NCBI RefSeq assembly: GCF_905475395.1
Contig: NC_058339.1
Coordinates: 19,538,001-19,602,000, forward strand
From: Chrysoperla carnea
Taxonomy: Eukaryota; Arthropoda; Insecta; Neuroptera; Chrysopidae
Direction of reading: 5' to 3'
DNA length: 64,000 nt
The stretch's first letter is position 1. Each line of letters starts with the position of its first letter. Below the pieces are notes generated by a model. That model worked only from the letters and a program-made list of their open reading frames with translations, had not been told where the DNA came from and did not search any database. Positions 1-12,203 of this stretch are shown here, one piece after another. The translations under genes and the position numbers were made by a program.

Positions 1-29
1 TATTCACAAAGCAAAATTTGGGGTAAATC

Positions 30-490
30 ATATTAGGTTAGGTGAGGTTAAAGTGGCTGTTCTGGGGTGGGACACACTTAGACCATAGGGTCCGTTGTGA
101 TACCGAAAAAGGGTTGGCCCATTCCTACTCCACTACTCCATGAACCATTTTGAGCTGTTTAAGAACAGCAGGAGTGCTTTAACGTCGACGAACTTTAGGT
201 AGCAGAGGCCGTCAAAGAGAGGCTGACTCAAGTAAGTTCATCTTCTCATGACAAGAGCTGGGCAGTGACAGAGAAGATGAGACATTGTCTCCTTCCCCTC
301 AGTACTGTGACAGCTCCTGCAGTAGTCATGATACACTACCAGACCCAGGCGTTCAGCATGTCTGTCCCCAAACAGTGTCCTGTAATAGCCACAACAACTT
401 TGCTAATATGGGCCCTTGGAAGTGATATAAGATCTTCGGAACGATTGCACTCAGACCATATCTGTCTTGTAGTACCACAAGTACGGTAAA
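30..490 (-). mobile_element. degraded non-LTR retrotransposon (LINE) 3' end
   Basis: Read on the minus strand, this stretch encodes the end of a LINE polyprotein: a segment with a TGH motif, then a C-x2-C ... H-x4-C cluster followed by CPAL, as found after the RNase H domain in Jockey/I/LOA-like insect LINEs. The frame shifts near 355 and stops soon after the CPAL motif, so the copy is dead. The short plus-strand reading frame here (265-489) is only its shadow. Downstream on the minus strand (about 117-72) lies a stretch that recurs at 1655-1730 in opposite orientation. Confidence 0.65.
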
Positions 491-674
491 TCATATTAAA
501 ACTTTATATTTTCGCAATACAGTGTGAATATTTCAAAAATATCCACACTTGGCCTAATGTGATTATTGTTTTGATTGAAAACACGTTGATAACGAGGGAG
601 AGGTTCAAAAATGATGTAAAAAATGGTACTTAGAGAATTTTAAGTTTCATTCCTTCATCCCTGAGCACTCCAAC

Positions 675-858
675 TTTGAAATTTCAAGTGGCACCCCCTA
701 CCTTGTCATTCTAAAGGGCATAAAATTCTCTATTTATCATTATACAAAAAATGAAATCCCAACTTTAAAATTTCAAACTACACTTTCTACTTTGTAATAT
801 CTTAATTGAAAGGGCATGCAATTCTCTCTTTAATAATAGTAAAAAAAATAAAATCGAT
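675..858. repeat. two-copy direct repeat
   Basis: Two diverged copies of about 85-90 bp lie side by side (about 675-759 and 768-856). Each has an 'aacttt-aaatttcaa' start, an 'aagggcat' core and an 'aattctct' segment. No coding potential is visible. Confidence 0.5.
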
Positions 859-967
859 CGATTGGTTAGGCTACACAGATTATGGAGGGTATGAACTCAA
901 TCTTGTGGGTAGTCTATATTAAGAACACCAATCGATCGATTTCATTTTTTTTATCATGGTTAAAGAG
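824..967. mobile_element. small foldback/MITE-like inverted repeat
   Basis: Arms of about 40 bp face each other. The left arm (about 824-866) and right arm (about 932-967) both contain ATCGATCGAT and a run of A/T, with a spacer of about 65 bp between. The arms pair with few mismatches, as in a hairpin-type MITE. No clear target-site duplication was seen. Confidence 0.55.
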
Positions 968-969
968 AT

Positions 970-1650
970 AATTTTCCGAGTAAAATTTGGTTAAAAAACT
1001 TGTTGCTGCTTACACTTTTACTTGTCTACTATATTACGTTGTATTAATAAAAAAAATTTTAATTTGATTTGTCAATTACAAAGCAAACAACATCAAAGTA
1101 CAATATACCTATAATAATCATAAATAATAAATAATTAAATATTTTCTAGAATTACTATTCGTTTCGTCAATTAGTTCAAATAATTATTTGTATACCTATA
1201 TACAAATACAAACAAGTACACTTTAATTAGATAACTTTTATTTTCCATAAGAATAATAAAATTATTAATAATCATGTTTAATTGAAAATATTATTGAAAC
1301 TTTTTTGTTCCATTCATTTTACATGTAGGTATTATTTTTATTTAAGTTTTTTCATACCACAAAAAATATTTGGTTTTTATTTTATACGTAAATTAAAATA
1401 ATTAGATTTAATTACTATTGAATGTGAACTTAATGAAATTAATTAAGTATTATTCATAAAAATCATTACGAGGTATTTTAAAATTATTCTAAATATAAAT
1501 TTTTTCTGTAATTTCAATTTAAAAAAGCTACTTTTTTATACTGATTACGAAACTTTATTAATATTTTCACATTGAATTTCCATTCTACGGAAAATAGATA
1601 ATTTTTTAGGCACTAAAAAATCTCCCTAATTAAAATTTTTTTTTTTTTTT
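970..1650. other. AT-rich gap, nothing recognised
   Basis: Almost pure A/T sequence with many stops in every frame. No RNA gene or repeat structure was recognised. Confidence 0.6.
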
Positions 1651-1654
1651 TTTT

Positions 1655-1730
1655 GAAAACACCTTTATGGTATCACAATCGGTTCTATGGCCTAAGTGTG
1701 TCTCTCGTGGAAAGATAATGTAACCTAATC
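1655..1730 (+). mobile_element. LINE 3'-end fragment, inverted relative to 30-490
   Basis: The stretch from 'ggtatcacaa' to 'gtgtgtct' matches, in opposite orientation, the segment near 72-117 at the 3' end of the LINE remnant at the window start. It follows a long T run at 1637-1654. Confidence 0.45.
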
Positions 1731-2667
1731 AAACACAAACTTACTTAAGTCTAACTAAGTCTAATAGTATTTTTTCTATTTTTCAAATAACCTTATTAAC
1801 TCTTTGGGAATAGTTTTTTAGCCATACATACCTACCGAACTGTTTGCATACAAAGCTATCGAATAAAGTAAAACGGTAAATTTCCTTCCATATTTGCTAC
1901 TCTATGCTTTCCAATTTTTCCTATTATTGGTACGTAAAATTATCAAAGAGAATAAATGAAAGTGCAAGGTATATGAAATGAAATTCACCTGAGCGGTGGA
2001 CTAACCCAAAACAACTCCAAATCAGCAGTTTAGCCAGTTGAGCTATTAGAATTAGGTGTGAAAAAAACCGGTCAAAGTATATTTTTAATATCATATTTAA
2101 CCATGATGTAAAAAATGACAAAAAGAAAATAATTTCAATTATTTTCAAAAATAATTAGCCGTTCCCAAAAAACAAATATGAAAATATAAAAAAAAATGCA
2201 AAGTATAATTATCATCTCCATTCAAAGAAAATCTATTTTTGGTATTTCCAAATCACCGCACCTTTTAAATTATAGGGTCTTTAATATTTCTTAGTAGGTG
2301 GTAAAATACAATTAAAATAAATTATTAATAGATATATTATTTATATTAATTACAGTGTACTTAAATACAACATTTGTTAGAACGAGAGCCCATAACCAAG
2401 TCAAAAATTCCTGATTCTTTATGCCTGCCTTTTGAATGATTGATAAATGCAATTATTTTATTCAAAGGAAAATTAATGTTTTATCAGGACTCGTAAGCTA
2501 TACATATATGTAAATTATTCAAGAAATGAATCTTTCGGCTAACGTCTATTTTTTGTTTACTGTATATGTTAAAAGAAAGTAACTGTGAATACAATACAAA
2601 ATTTGTGGAAAAGGGAAATACAAAATTCATTTTTCAACCCGAAACTTACAAACTTCCCACCAATTTT
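1731..2667. other. gap without gene
   Basis: AT-rich, with only short frames broken by stops. I see no splice-supported exon, RNA gene or repeat boundary. Confidence 0.5.
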
Positions 2668-3236
2668 TATACCATGTATATGAAATATGCCAAGGTATAC
2701 TAAGAACAAAGTTTGGGTATAGATGATTCTATGAACACAATTTGGGTATAGATGTTCATAAAATCATCTAATCGGATAGTCCATTTCCGGTTGTCTGTCT
2801 GTCGTCTGGCTGTCGTCTGTCTGTCGTCTGTCCGTCTGTCATCACGATTACTCAAAAACGAAAAGAGAGCTAAAATTTTTATAGCGTGCTTAGGCCGAAA
2901 AAGTGAGGTCGAGTTCGTAAATGAGCAACATAGGTCAATTGGGTCTTCTTCCTACGGATCCATATTGTAAACCGTTAGAGATAAAACAAAAGTGTAAATG
3001 TAAAAAATGTTACTTATAAAAAAATATACAACTTTGGTTTGAAACATTTTTTCGTAAACATCACTGTTTACCCGTGAGATCGCAAATTATGCGCAAATTG
3101 TATAGTATGTATTATATGGGAATATCAGTTATATATGTGTAACATGTATGTATGTATGTATAACAGAGTAATCAGCACTATCTTTACATGGTATTTCAAC
3201 AATTAACACAGTCAATTGTTTATTTTCACTTGTTAT
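2668..3236 (+). repeat. dispersed repeat family A, copy 1
   Basis: About 570 bp starting with 'ataccatgta', running through a CTGT/CGTC-rich stretch (2788-2840), a block with 'gaggtcgagttcgtaaatga', and ending 'cacttgttat'. Nearly the same sequence occurs at 50709-51233 (same strand) and 10430-10930 (opposite strand). There are no obvious terminal inverted repeats. The reading frame at 2752-2970 is a by-product. It is probably a non-autonomous mobile element of unassigned class. Confidence 0.65.
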
Positions 3237-3954
3237 CTATATCTTCAAAGAAAAATCGACGAAGAAAAGAAAAATCTTAAAATTCGATTTCGAAACCACG
3301 GTTAAAGCCTCAATTTTTTATATTGGGAAGCCTTATCTTAACAATATCACAAAATCAGGCATGATCAAATAATCTCAGATATTTAATTACATTATGAGCT
3401 CACGGTCTGAATAACGTAATAAAAGTGTGAATACATTTATATTAATTAACATACATACACATATGAAATATACTTTATTCATAATTGCATTTCAAATTGA
3501 CAAGATTCATTTTAAAATGAGATTTAAAAAAAATTAACACAAGATTGTTCAAAAAAACGTTCCTATATTAATATATATTATATAGTCATTACCCGGAAAC
3601 TAATCACAAAATAATTATAATAACATTTTTAAAGAACTAATAATATAAAGTAACCTTGAACATTTAATTGTAAGAAATATCCTACTTGGTACCCACTAGT
3701 ACCAAATTAAGTATATTAATTTTATGATTGATTTAAAAAAAGACATTCAAACTATTCCGAGCAACAAAAAAAAACTCATCAAATTAGCCAACAGGTATTG
3801 AAACATTTCTTTGTGACGCAATAAATTTATGGTAGTTCTATCCCAACAGCCCAGGTCAAAAATTATTGGGTTTTTATACGTATCTACATAACTACTGTAC
3901 AACTCACATTACTGTCTCACACATATACTAGAAATGAATACACATATGCCGCTT
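3237..3954. other. gap without gene
   Basis: AT-rich sequence with no supported exon or RNA gene. Confidence 0.5.
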
Positions 3955-4213
3955 GAAGCTGTCTCGTTATATGCCATATAAAATATATGAAATGAGAAGA
4001 CGTTTTATGGATACGTTCATATGTATAAAACAAAGAGAGAATGCAGACTGTGTGTTATGATTATGTGTTAGTGTGTGTTATTGGTATTGTATGTGTCCAA
4101 CTTCAAGTGATGAGTCTGACCGAATGTGTTTATCCCTCTTTGTTTTATACATAAGAACGTACATGAGAAGTCTTCTTACTTCATATGATATAAATGGCTA
4201 ACGATTCTCCTTC
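3955..4213. mobile_element. hairpin MITE
   Basis: Imperfect inverted repeat with arms of about 80-90 bp. The left arm carries 'ttttat...acgttcatatgtataaaacaaagaga', the right arm its diverged complement with 'ctctttgttttatacata'. The outermost bases (gaag ... cttc) also pair. The spacer has TGTGT-rich sequence. Confidence 0.55.
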
Positions 4214-6962
4214 ATTAAAATAATTTTTACCATTTTACCATAATGCAATATAATGTATTACATATATTTCATGAAACTACTTACAACTGAATATATTGTT
4301 TTACAATTCAATTGAAGTTTTACCGTAATAACATACAATGTAAATGTGATGTACACTTTGTAAGATTTGAAACATATATTTAATAAATAAAAGATAGTAT
4401 CTCAAGTGTCACCGATGACAATCGAATTTTTCTTATATTCATGTGTTAATTTTTTAATAACAAAACAGAATAATAAATTTTCATCAGACAATAGTTGTAG
4501 GTTAAACACCATTTAAATTCATTAAACACTCATGGAAAATAATTAATACGTTATTTATTCAGATTAAAATAGAATAATAAGAGATAAGAATGCGAAACTG
4601 TTACTAGCGTTGCATCCATTGCCTACTGTAAAATTCAAATTCAAAAACGGTAAAATGTGGGTGTCATTATTTTCGGGAAAAAAAATGTATCTAGTTTTGT
4701 TTTCCGAGGGAAAATTCCGGTTTAACTACGGTGAACTTCGTTTTTTTAGTCATCAAATCCACTTTCTTAAGAAAAATTTTTCTCTTAAATTTCAATTTTC
4801 AGTACAATTTTTTAAAGCTAACAAGTGGTAATCAGGGCCCAAAATTTGAGGTCTAAGAAAATAATTTTGCAGACAAAAGTTGTTTCTTTGATGTTTTGCA
4901 TCAAAGAATCTACTGCAAAAAATTGATCCTTGTTTGGTCCGAAAAGCGCACTCAAAGAATAAAAGTAGAGAAATTTCTTTCATTTCCCCCGAAAATAAGA
5001 AGAGTTGTTTATCGATTTTAGATATTCGTTTTTAAAAAATTATGTAAAAACTTATAAAACAATAATTTTTATGCTCCTAGCGCCTGTCAATGGAGATACC
5101 ATCTAAATAAAAACAAAAACAATTAAAATTTTCAACGAAATCTAAACGTGTCAATACACTAACAACTCTTTCAACGAGTATCGAATACTAATTAAGTAAT
5201 ATATTACGAATATTATTATTGATATTCGATATTGTTCTTTTAAATTAATAAAGGCACTTACTTACGTATTGAATGCATCACAATAAAAACATACATACAT
5301 ATAAATAAATTATTATTGTTGCTAAATATTCATTTGTTGTTCAAATAACAAACTGACATATGTTTTTTTTAATATCATTTCATTTGAATTTGTTGTGTGA
5401 CGGGATTCAATTATTATTAAATATTGTTACATAATTGTAATGATATTATAGTCATTTATAATTATAACATCAATAATGTTTTAAATATTGAAATTATATT
5501 ATTACAAAATATAGTTAAAATTGAATTTTAAACAACTGTTGAAAAGGTTCCAATCAAAAAATAGGGACTGCCGATAGAAGTGAAAACTTTTAGTATAAAA
5601 ATTTGAAATTTTATAACATTTGAATTAAAATTATCAACATCAACCTGGTTTTCACATCTATTGACACTCTGAGCAACAATTATATGCATGTTTATATGGT
5701 TTTTAATTATTTAAATATATTACGGGCTGTACAAGATTATGACAAAATATAAATGCAATTCAATTGAAATAACGCAGCCCTAATGTTACACAATACCTCA
5801 GATGTATAGCTACAGATATACTGCTATAAGCTTCTAGGCGCGCGCACAGCATGTCGGTAACGAGAATCCATTACATTTTCCCTTACCAAAAAGTGCCCAA
5901 CGTCGCTAAAGAAGTTTACACTTCAAAACCGTGTGGCATTTATTAGAAAACTGTATATTAAAATCCTCTATTAAATTACCAACTGTGGCATGTTGACAAA
6001 GTGGAAGCGTTTTTTATCCGCGATCTAGTAATAGTGATCGAATCTGAAAAAGAATAAGTTTGACAAAAGGAACGGTCTAGGATGGAGTAGTAGTCTGTGA
6101 AGTGACTACAACTCTATGGACTATCAATCAAATGTCAGAATATTTGACGTCAACAGAAAACACATGTAAGTAATTTTTTTCACTTAAGTTAATTTATTGA
6201 ATTTAAATATAAAAATTCTTTTTTTTTTGTTTTTTGAGTTTACAAACATGTCTTACTAAAGTTAAAAATCATTAAATGAATTTAAAAAAATAAGAAACTA
6301 AAAAAGGATCACAACTTCACAAAAATCACAAGGCGACATAACCTTATTAAAGTAAGTTTCGTTTTTTTTTTTTTTTTATTATTTTTGTTTTATTAAAAGG
6401 TGTGATTCTAGTGTGAATTGAACATTTCCGATTTTGGCGTAAAATTCTTCTTGTGCAGTGAACCAATTCACTATCCTCGGTATCTGACCCGTGACTCGAT
6501 TTAGTCAAGCATTACACGGGGCAGAATACAGCGAAGATTAAAGACCGCGAAGTCCAGCTCCGAGCGAGTTTTCGAGACACCCGTAAATAGGGCTGTCTAA
6601 ACTCGTGGTCAGCTACCTTCTAATGCGGTATTGGTCCACATACACAACAAAATTTATATATTTTAATGGAAATCGAATCGGAAATGTTCAATCGCTTATT
6701 TTAAAACTACGTATATTAAACGTTTTTTGAATTTTTTTGTAGGAAAATCTCCAATTACTATTAGGTACGGATTAAAACAGAAGAAACAAATAACAACCGT
6801 ACCTTAAAATCTAGGAAAAACCACCATAGGAAACCGAGCGGTACACAGCCAAACAAACAACACCAGCCGTTGATGAAATGTCCAGGTATAATTAATTTGA
6901 TCGTTATGTAAGTCCACTTCTTTGAAGTTAAAACCAATTATCTTTATTTCCAGATTAAATTG
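4214..6962. other. gap; moderately GC-richer patches, no supported gene
   Basis: Mostly AT-rich. Two patches stand out by higher GC and CpG content: about 5835-6165 and about 6460-6620. The first ends with a good donor consensus (GTAAGT after 6165) that could close a short exon, but I could not link it to any coding exon. The second contains several CG dinucleotides and may be part of an unrecognised transposon. Confidence 0.4.
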
Positions 6963-7540
6963 CCCCATCAATCCATCAATTGTACGATGTAATATTAAAA
7001 CGTGCTCGCGTTGCGGGCACGAACGTGTATATTATTGATTTTAATAAATTTTATCTTTGATGTGTACCATTCAACGGTGATTTTTTTTTTTTTTTCAAGA
7101 GTAATTCCGTCGTTGATTATCCCAATCCATGAATTGTCGATGTAATATTAAAAACGTGCTCGCGTTGCGGGCACAAACGTGTACAATTATTAATTTTAAT
7201 AAAATTTTTATTCGAAGTGTATCCTTCAATGGTGATTTTTTTTAAGAGTAATTCCGTCGTTGATTATCCCAATCCATGAATTGTCGATGTAATATTAAAA
7301 ACGTGCTCGCGTTGCGGGCACAAGCGTGTAAAATTATTAATTTTAATAAAATATTTATTCGAAGTGTACCCTTCAATGGTGATTTTTCAAGAGTAATTCC
7401 GTCGTTGATTATCCCAATCCATGAATTGTCGATGTAATATTAAAAACGTGCTCGCGTTGCGGGCACAAGCGTGTAAAATTATTAATTTTAATAAAATATT
7501 TATTCGAAGTGTACCCTTCAATGGTGATTTTTCAAGAGGA
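6963..7540. repeat. four-copy tandem repeat, 145-154 bp unit, with GC hairpin
   Basis: Four head-to-tail copies. The anchor 'cgtgctcgcgttgcgggcac' recurs at 7001, 7155, 7302 and 7447, giving periods of 154, 147 and 145 bp. The anchor can fold into a hairpin (GTGCTCGC against GCGGGCAC with one G-U pair). The rest of the unit is AT-rich. Copies 2-4 are nearly identical and copy 1 is the most diverged, suggesting recent expansion from one edge. Confidence 0.8.
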
Positions 7541-7644
7541 CCTAATTTTTAAATTGTCTCATCTTATCAGCTCGGTTCTGTATTCATACGCCGCTACGTT
7601 GTTATTGTTTGTTAAATTTTAATAATTGTTGCGCGTGGTGGCTA

Positions 7645-7688
7645 TTCACACGTTAGCGTGTACTGACGTCCGTTCACACGCTAGCGTG
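7645..7688. repeat. paired short palindromes
   Basis: Two copies of 'ttcacacg(t/c)tagcgtg' lie 28 bp apart (7645 and 7673). The second contains the perfect 12-bp palindrome CACGCTAGCGTG and the first differs by one base. They sit 100 bp after the tandem array. Confidence 0.5.
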
Positions 7689-7999
7689 ATTTTAATTCAA
7701 TTTTTTTTTTTTTTTTTATTATTTTATTTTTCACTTTTGTACATATTTCTTTTCGTGTTCGTGTGTTTTAATGATTGTTACCCCTTCTGTCCCAATCCGT
7801 ATAATGTTTTTGATCGTGCTTATTACTCTAATTTAAAAGATTTTTAATTACTGTCAACCAAACCTACAATCAAAATACTTTGAACCTTATTGAACGGTTC
7901 AACCGGAAAAAATTAAAATATACGGTAAAAAATTGGCCTTAATAAGTCTATCAAGAAATTTATAAATATAATTAATACTGATATATAGACTGCATATTT

Positions 8000-8385
8000 T
8001 ACAAGGTGTTCAATAATTGACTGCAGAATTGTCAAGTTATATTTTTCATTCTTTTAAATTTTTATTAGACCCAGCCCAGTAACCTGTGTGTATTATTACA
8101 TACCATGGTAATTACTGGGAGGGTTTTAATAAATATTTAAAGGTGAGATAGATAATTTGTTAATTAAATGCAACCATCCATCTCACTTTTATAAAACTTT
8201 ATTAAACCCCACCCAGTCACGATTAAGACATCCGTCTATTTCTAAGTATTCTATCATTGGATAAATTTATTAATTGATTTGGTTAATTATTTCGGAAATT
8301 AGGCTTCGAATGAAAAATTTGGTAAAGAGCTTTTTCGTTCGTTTTTATAAGCTTATTTAGGAAATCAATTATGGAGCACCTTGTA
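8000..8385. mobile_element. MITE with TACAAGGTG ends
   Basis: Terminal inverted repeats of about 22 bp: 'tacaaggtgttcaataattg' at the left, and its diverged complement ending 'caccttgta' at the right. A second inverted pair lies inside (around 8063-8130, with 'cccagtaa' facing 'ttactggg'). No open reading frame. Confidence 0.55.
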
Positions 8386-8754
8386 TAGAGGAAAAAATTT
8401 GTATATTATTTCTGATTGAATATATTGAAGAGTCAAGTAATGGGTACAAAATATTATTAATTTTATGTCAAGGTGTCAGATTTACAAATTATCAGAATTA
8501 AATATTCCCATTCATATCAGGTATCACTAAATTCATATTGGCTGTCAAATCATTTATTTATATATTTATAGAAAATATAATTCTTTGAAATACTACACTT
8601 TCTAGCTATCATTCAGATAAGAAAATAATAAATCATTTTTATGTTTTATACATAATACATTCGTTCAAAGTAAAACGTATACATTTTATTTTAATGGGCA
8701 TTACTGAATTTGTCAAGAAAAGGCTATTAGTACACTGAAAATTCCAAATTATAA

Positions 8755-8872
8755 GGGTCCCCTCCAGAATACACCATTAGTGTCTATTGTGTGCTTGTCT
8801 TGCCCAGCAACCACCAGCAACAGATTCAAGCTCATCACACCATCTTTTAGTTGGACGACCTTTGGAATTAAT
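8755..8872 (-). mobile_element. RTE/CR1-type LINE remnant (end of reverse-transcriptase ORF)
   Basis: The minus strand reads GRPTKRWCDELESVAGG, then CWARQAHNRH, a stop, then WCILEG. This matches the familiar end of endonuclease/reverse-transcriptase LINE proteins (G-R-P-x-x-R-W-x-D ... W-x-x-x-A-x-D-R-x-x-W). The stop inside the motif and the lack of upstream coding sequence show a dead, 5'-truncated copy. Confidence 0.65.
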
Positions 8873-9319
8873 AATTGTCGAGATGATATTTGGCATATAG
8901 CTCCTTATATGTTCTATAAAAGAATTTAACACATCTTTACCTTTGAAAAGACATTTCCAAAATTATGTCAGTTCTGCCACATAGAAACCGCATTGGTCAC
9001 ACGCTGGTTATTGGGATGTGCCAAAATGTTGGTGTTTTTCAAGTTAAGGAAGTTGATCGATGTAATTTGATACAAAATCATGTGTGATAGTGTTAATTTG
9101 CTTGTGTAAAGTTAAATGGTACAGTGATAATAGAATCGCTAATGACTCAATTGTTGAAGCGACCTTAAATAACAAAAAAAGTTTTATTGAGATTTATATT
9201 ACATTAAAAAAATTATTAGATCAAAATCTCATCTAGCCTTATAGTGATCTTGAATTAAATTATGACCCCCACGATGATTTAAAGTCTAATCTGGCTTTTA
9301 TAAATGATAAGAAAAACAA

Positions 9320-9850
9320 AATAACTCTGTAAATCCGGAAGATAAACAAAATTTAGAAAAAATCGAAAAATTCGAAAAAAAAATTTTTTTCCCAATTTCG
9401 ATAAAAATCAGTATATAAGGTAATTTTGACCTGAAAAAAACAAAAATCGTATTTATTTTATGGTTAGAGTCTGAGAAAATCGTTCTTCGAGTTACAATTT
9501 CGACGATATCTCGGAAACTATACATCCAAGTGTGATATTAACCCGATTTTTGTTTTTTTTGAATCAAAATTACTCAAGAAAATGTTTTTAATACAAATCG
9601 GACACAAAAAAATTTTTCCGATTTTTTGCAATTTTTTTAAGGGGTACCCCTTTGACAGAAATCGAGAAAACCACGAAAAAATTTTTGATTCGGATTTTAA
9701 TAAAACTTGGTTTATAAAGTAATTTTGACTCAAAAAATACCAAAATCGTATTAATTTAACGTTTGAGTGAACAGTTTTTGAGATATCGCCTAATATGATG
9801 TATAAACAGTTTTTTTTTTCGAATCGATTCTAGAGATATCTCGAAAAATA
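9320..9850. repeat. dyad-symmetric repeat family B, copy 1
   Basis: Same sequence family as 34920-35250, 36545-36945 and 63470-64000. It has alternating palindromic halves built from 'ggtaattttga', 'aaaaatcg', 'gagatatc' and 'aaggggtaccc' blocks. The short minus-strand frames at 9298-9525 and 9518-9733 are by-products of the repeat. Confidence 0.6.
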
Positions 9851-10429
9851 CTCGACTATTCATCAAATGAACTGAACTTTTAAATTTTAATTAAATTAAC
9901 ATGAATTGAACAATTCATTCTGCTAAATTTATCGAGAAAATGATTTTAATAAACATTAAGTTCAAATAAGAAACAATTTTTCTAGGACTCTGGGTTTTCC
10001 ATTAAATAATTTTCAGACTCACGGTCAGATGCAATCTCATAACAAGATGTCCGCTTTGAATTCGACACATCATTTTTTCAATAAAACTTACTTTTCATGT
10101 ACATCACGTTTGTCAAGATAAAAAAGTGGCACCCCTCGTTTTATATGATAAATAAAATTTTGATTTATTAGATTTAAGATTTACATCTACACGAGAACAA
10201 CACGTGAGGTAATTATATTCCTTGTTATTTATATAAATATAATAATATTACCTAAAGCCAAATACATATAATTAAAATATATTTAATTATATTTAAAAAC
10301 AAATATTTTTTTTTATATTATATTCTAATTTAGTAATTACCTCATAATAATATTATAACTTGGTATTTTTTATGAAATTCAGTTTAATTTCAATAAAATA
10401 TAATATTTTACAAAAACTATTATATAATA

Positions 10430-10930
10430 TAACAAGTGAAAACAAACAATTGATTGAGTTAATTGTTGAAATACCATAAATAGAAAGTGTTGATTACGAA
10501 ATCGTTTGTTTTTTCGCGTCATGTCAGTAAAGGGAAATAGTCAGCCATACATGACTGGTATTCTCCCATATAATACATACTATACAATATTCGAACCCAA
10601 TTTGCGCGCTCACGGGTTAACAGTGATGTTTTCGAAAAAATATTTCAAACAAAAGTTGTTTATTTTTGTAAAAGGAACATTTCTTACATTTAAACCTTCG
10701 TTCTATCTCTAATGGTTTACAAGATGGATCTTACGATCCCAAGACCGACCTATGCTGCTCATTTAAGAACTTGACCTCAGGTTTTACGACCTGAGCACGC
10801 TGTTTTGAGTTATCGTGATGACTGATGGACAGGCAGACAGACAGGCGACCAACCATCAATATATTTAAGCATTACAAACTTGGGACTAAACTTAGTATAC
10901 CTTGATATATTTCATATATACATGGTATAA
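10430..10930 (-). repeat. dispersed repeat family A, copy 2 (inverted)
   Basis: Reverse-complement copy of the repeat at 2668-3236, beginning 'aacaagtgaaaac' and ending 'catggtat'. It retains the GACAG/CAGA-rich stretch and the 'ctcatttaagaacttgacctc' block. The frame at 10506-10712 is not a gene. Confidence 0.65.
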
Positions 10931-11699
10931 AAATACCAAAATAATTTGCAAAAATGTAAATGTAATTAACATAATATAATGAAGGCGTATCACATAGAGG
11001 TATAAACATATTTCAAATTACATTAAATACTGGACACGATCAATTTTAGAAAGTACCTTCTATGTGTGTATAATTTAATTTAATTTGTAGAAAATAAAAT
11101 CATTCCTATTAATACCATAATTTCCGACCGACTTTGATAAACGAGGAGGTTCTCAAATCGGTTGTCTGCTTAAGAAAATTCCTGAAACTTCTTTGAGAAA
11201 AATTATCCTTAAAAGTTGACATCAATCATAGAACTATTTAACTTACATTTGTTTTAACTTAGTATTGCTTTTTTTGTTACTAGTTTTATGTTATCTAATG
11301 ACTCCTCCTTAAAAAAGCGCCTTTATAGACTAGCTATAGAGAAATACCCGGTATATTACAACAGTTCTTTAATTTCGCATAAAGAATTAAACATTATATT
11401 CAGTTGTTATCGCTTATGTTTATTCATTATATAATAACAAAGATGTTTTCTATTTAGATTAAATGAAAACTATATGCAACTGAAGGAGACCAATTTAATG
11501 TGACTTAAATTATTGTACATTATTATTTTTTTTACGATCAACCAATTTATATTGTCTTGGCATGTAAAATTTGGTTTTTACAGCAATCAATATGACGCGC
11601 ATTTAATGCAATTTTATTGTTTGTCATGGTTTAATTTATAACCATATATAATTTGTAAGGAAAATAGTATAAAATGTAAAATGGAAAATGAAGTATTGT
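10931..11699. other. gap without gene
   Basis: AT-rich, no supported exon, RNA gene or repeat. Confidence 0.5.
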
Positions 11700-11840
11700 A
11701 TTATAGATAACCAAATCAGCTTATAAATAACGTATTTCGACTACCAAGTGGTCATCATCAGTATGAATTAACTAATCGTAATTACTCTTACCGTGTATGT
11801 TACTCGTTGCTAATTTGGTGACGGAGAGCAGTCCACCAAG
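11700..11840 (-). mobile_element. dispersed element fragment (possible Penelope-like)
   Basis: About 100 bp from 'cgactaccaag' to 'gctaatttggtg' is shared with 56860-56975 at about 90% identity by eye. It carries the hammerhead-like motif. No coding sequence is next to either copy. Confidence 0.4.
11716..11770 (-). ncRNA. hammerhead-like ribozyme motif in a dispersed element
   Basis: On the minus strand the order is CTGATGA, a stem-loop (TGACCAC / TTG / GTAGTC), then GAAA. This is the conserved core order of a type I hammerhead ribozyme. The flanks TTCATA (before) and TATAAG (after) can form most of a stem I, and a very short stem III (TA-CGT-TA) is possible. A related copy lies at 56858-56910. 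Hammerheads with tiny stem III are known from Penelope-like retroelements. A T bulge next to stem II and the weak stem III leave activity uncertain. Confidence 0.35.
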
Positions 11841-12203
11841 AAGTTTGGAAGTTTTTGTTTGTATTTATTCAATAAAAATATGCACGCTTTCAGAAAATAA
11901 ATTTTACGTCTCCATCAGAAAACAATAAAAAAAGAGAAAAGGTATTATTGGAATTTCCACTTTTCTCCAATTGCTAACACTCGACTTTGTTCCAAGTTGG
12001 GCATAAGTTACAAGAAAAAAAATTGAAAAATTTACATCACTTATGAACTCGAACCAGTACAAAATATAATAATCAAAACTAACAGAAGATAAAATCGCTT
12101 TACTAATCAAAATTTAAATAATCATTTTAATAAACCACACAGTACCTTATGTCATCATTACTAATAACAATAGAACGAATAGATTAATATTTATTGTTAA
12201 ATA
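11841..12203. other. gap without gene
   Basis: AT-rich; the reading frame at 11904-12110 has no recognisable motif or splice context. Confidence 0.5.

Noticed and set aside
2780-2840. CTGT/CGTC-rich run as a microsatellite or CRISPR-like array
   Set aside because: It is an internal part of dispersed repeat family A and has no regular repeat-spacer structure.
6116-6165. Short ATG-started stretch ending at a strong GTAAGT donor, possible first coding exon
   Set aside because: Sixteen codons with no recognisable sequence and no acceptor exon that could be linked.
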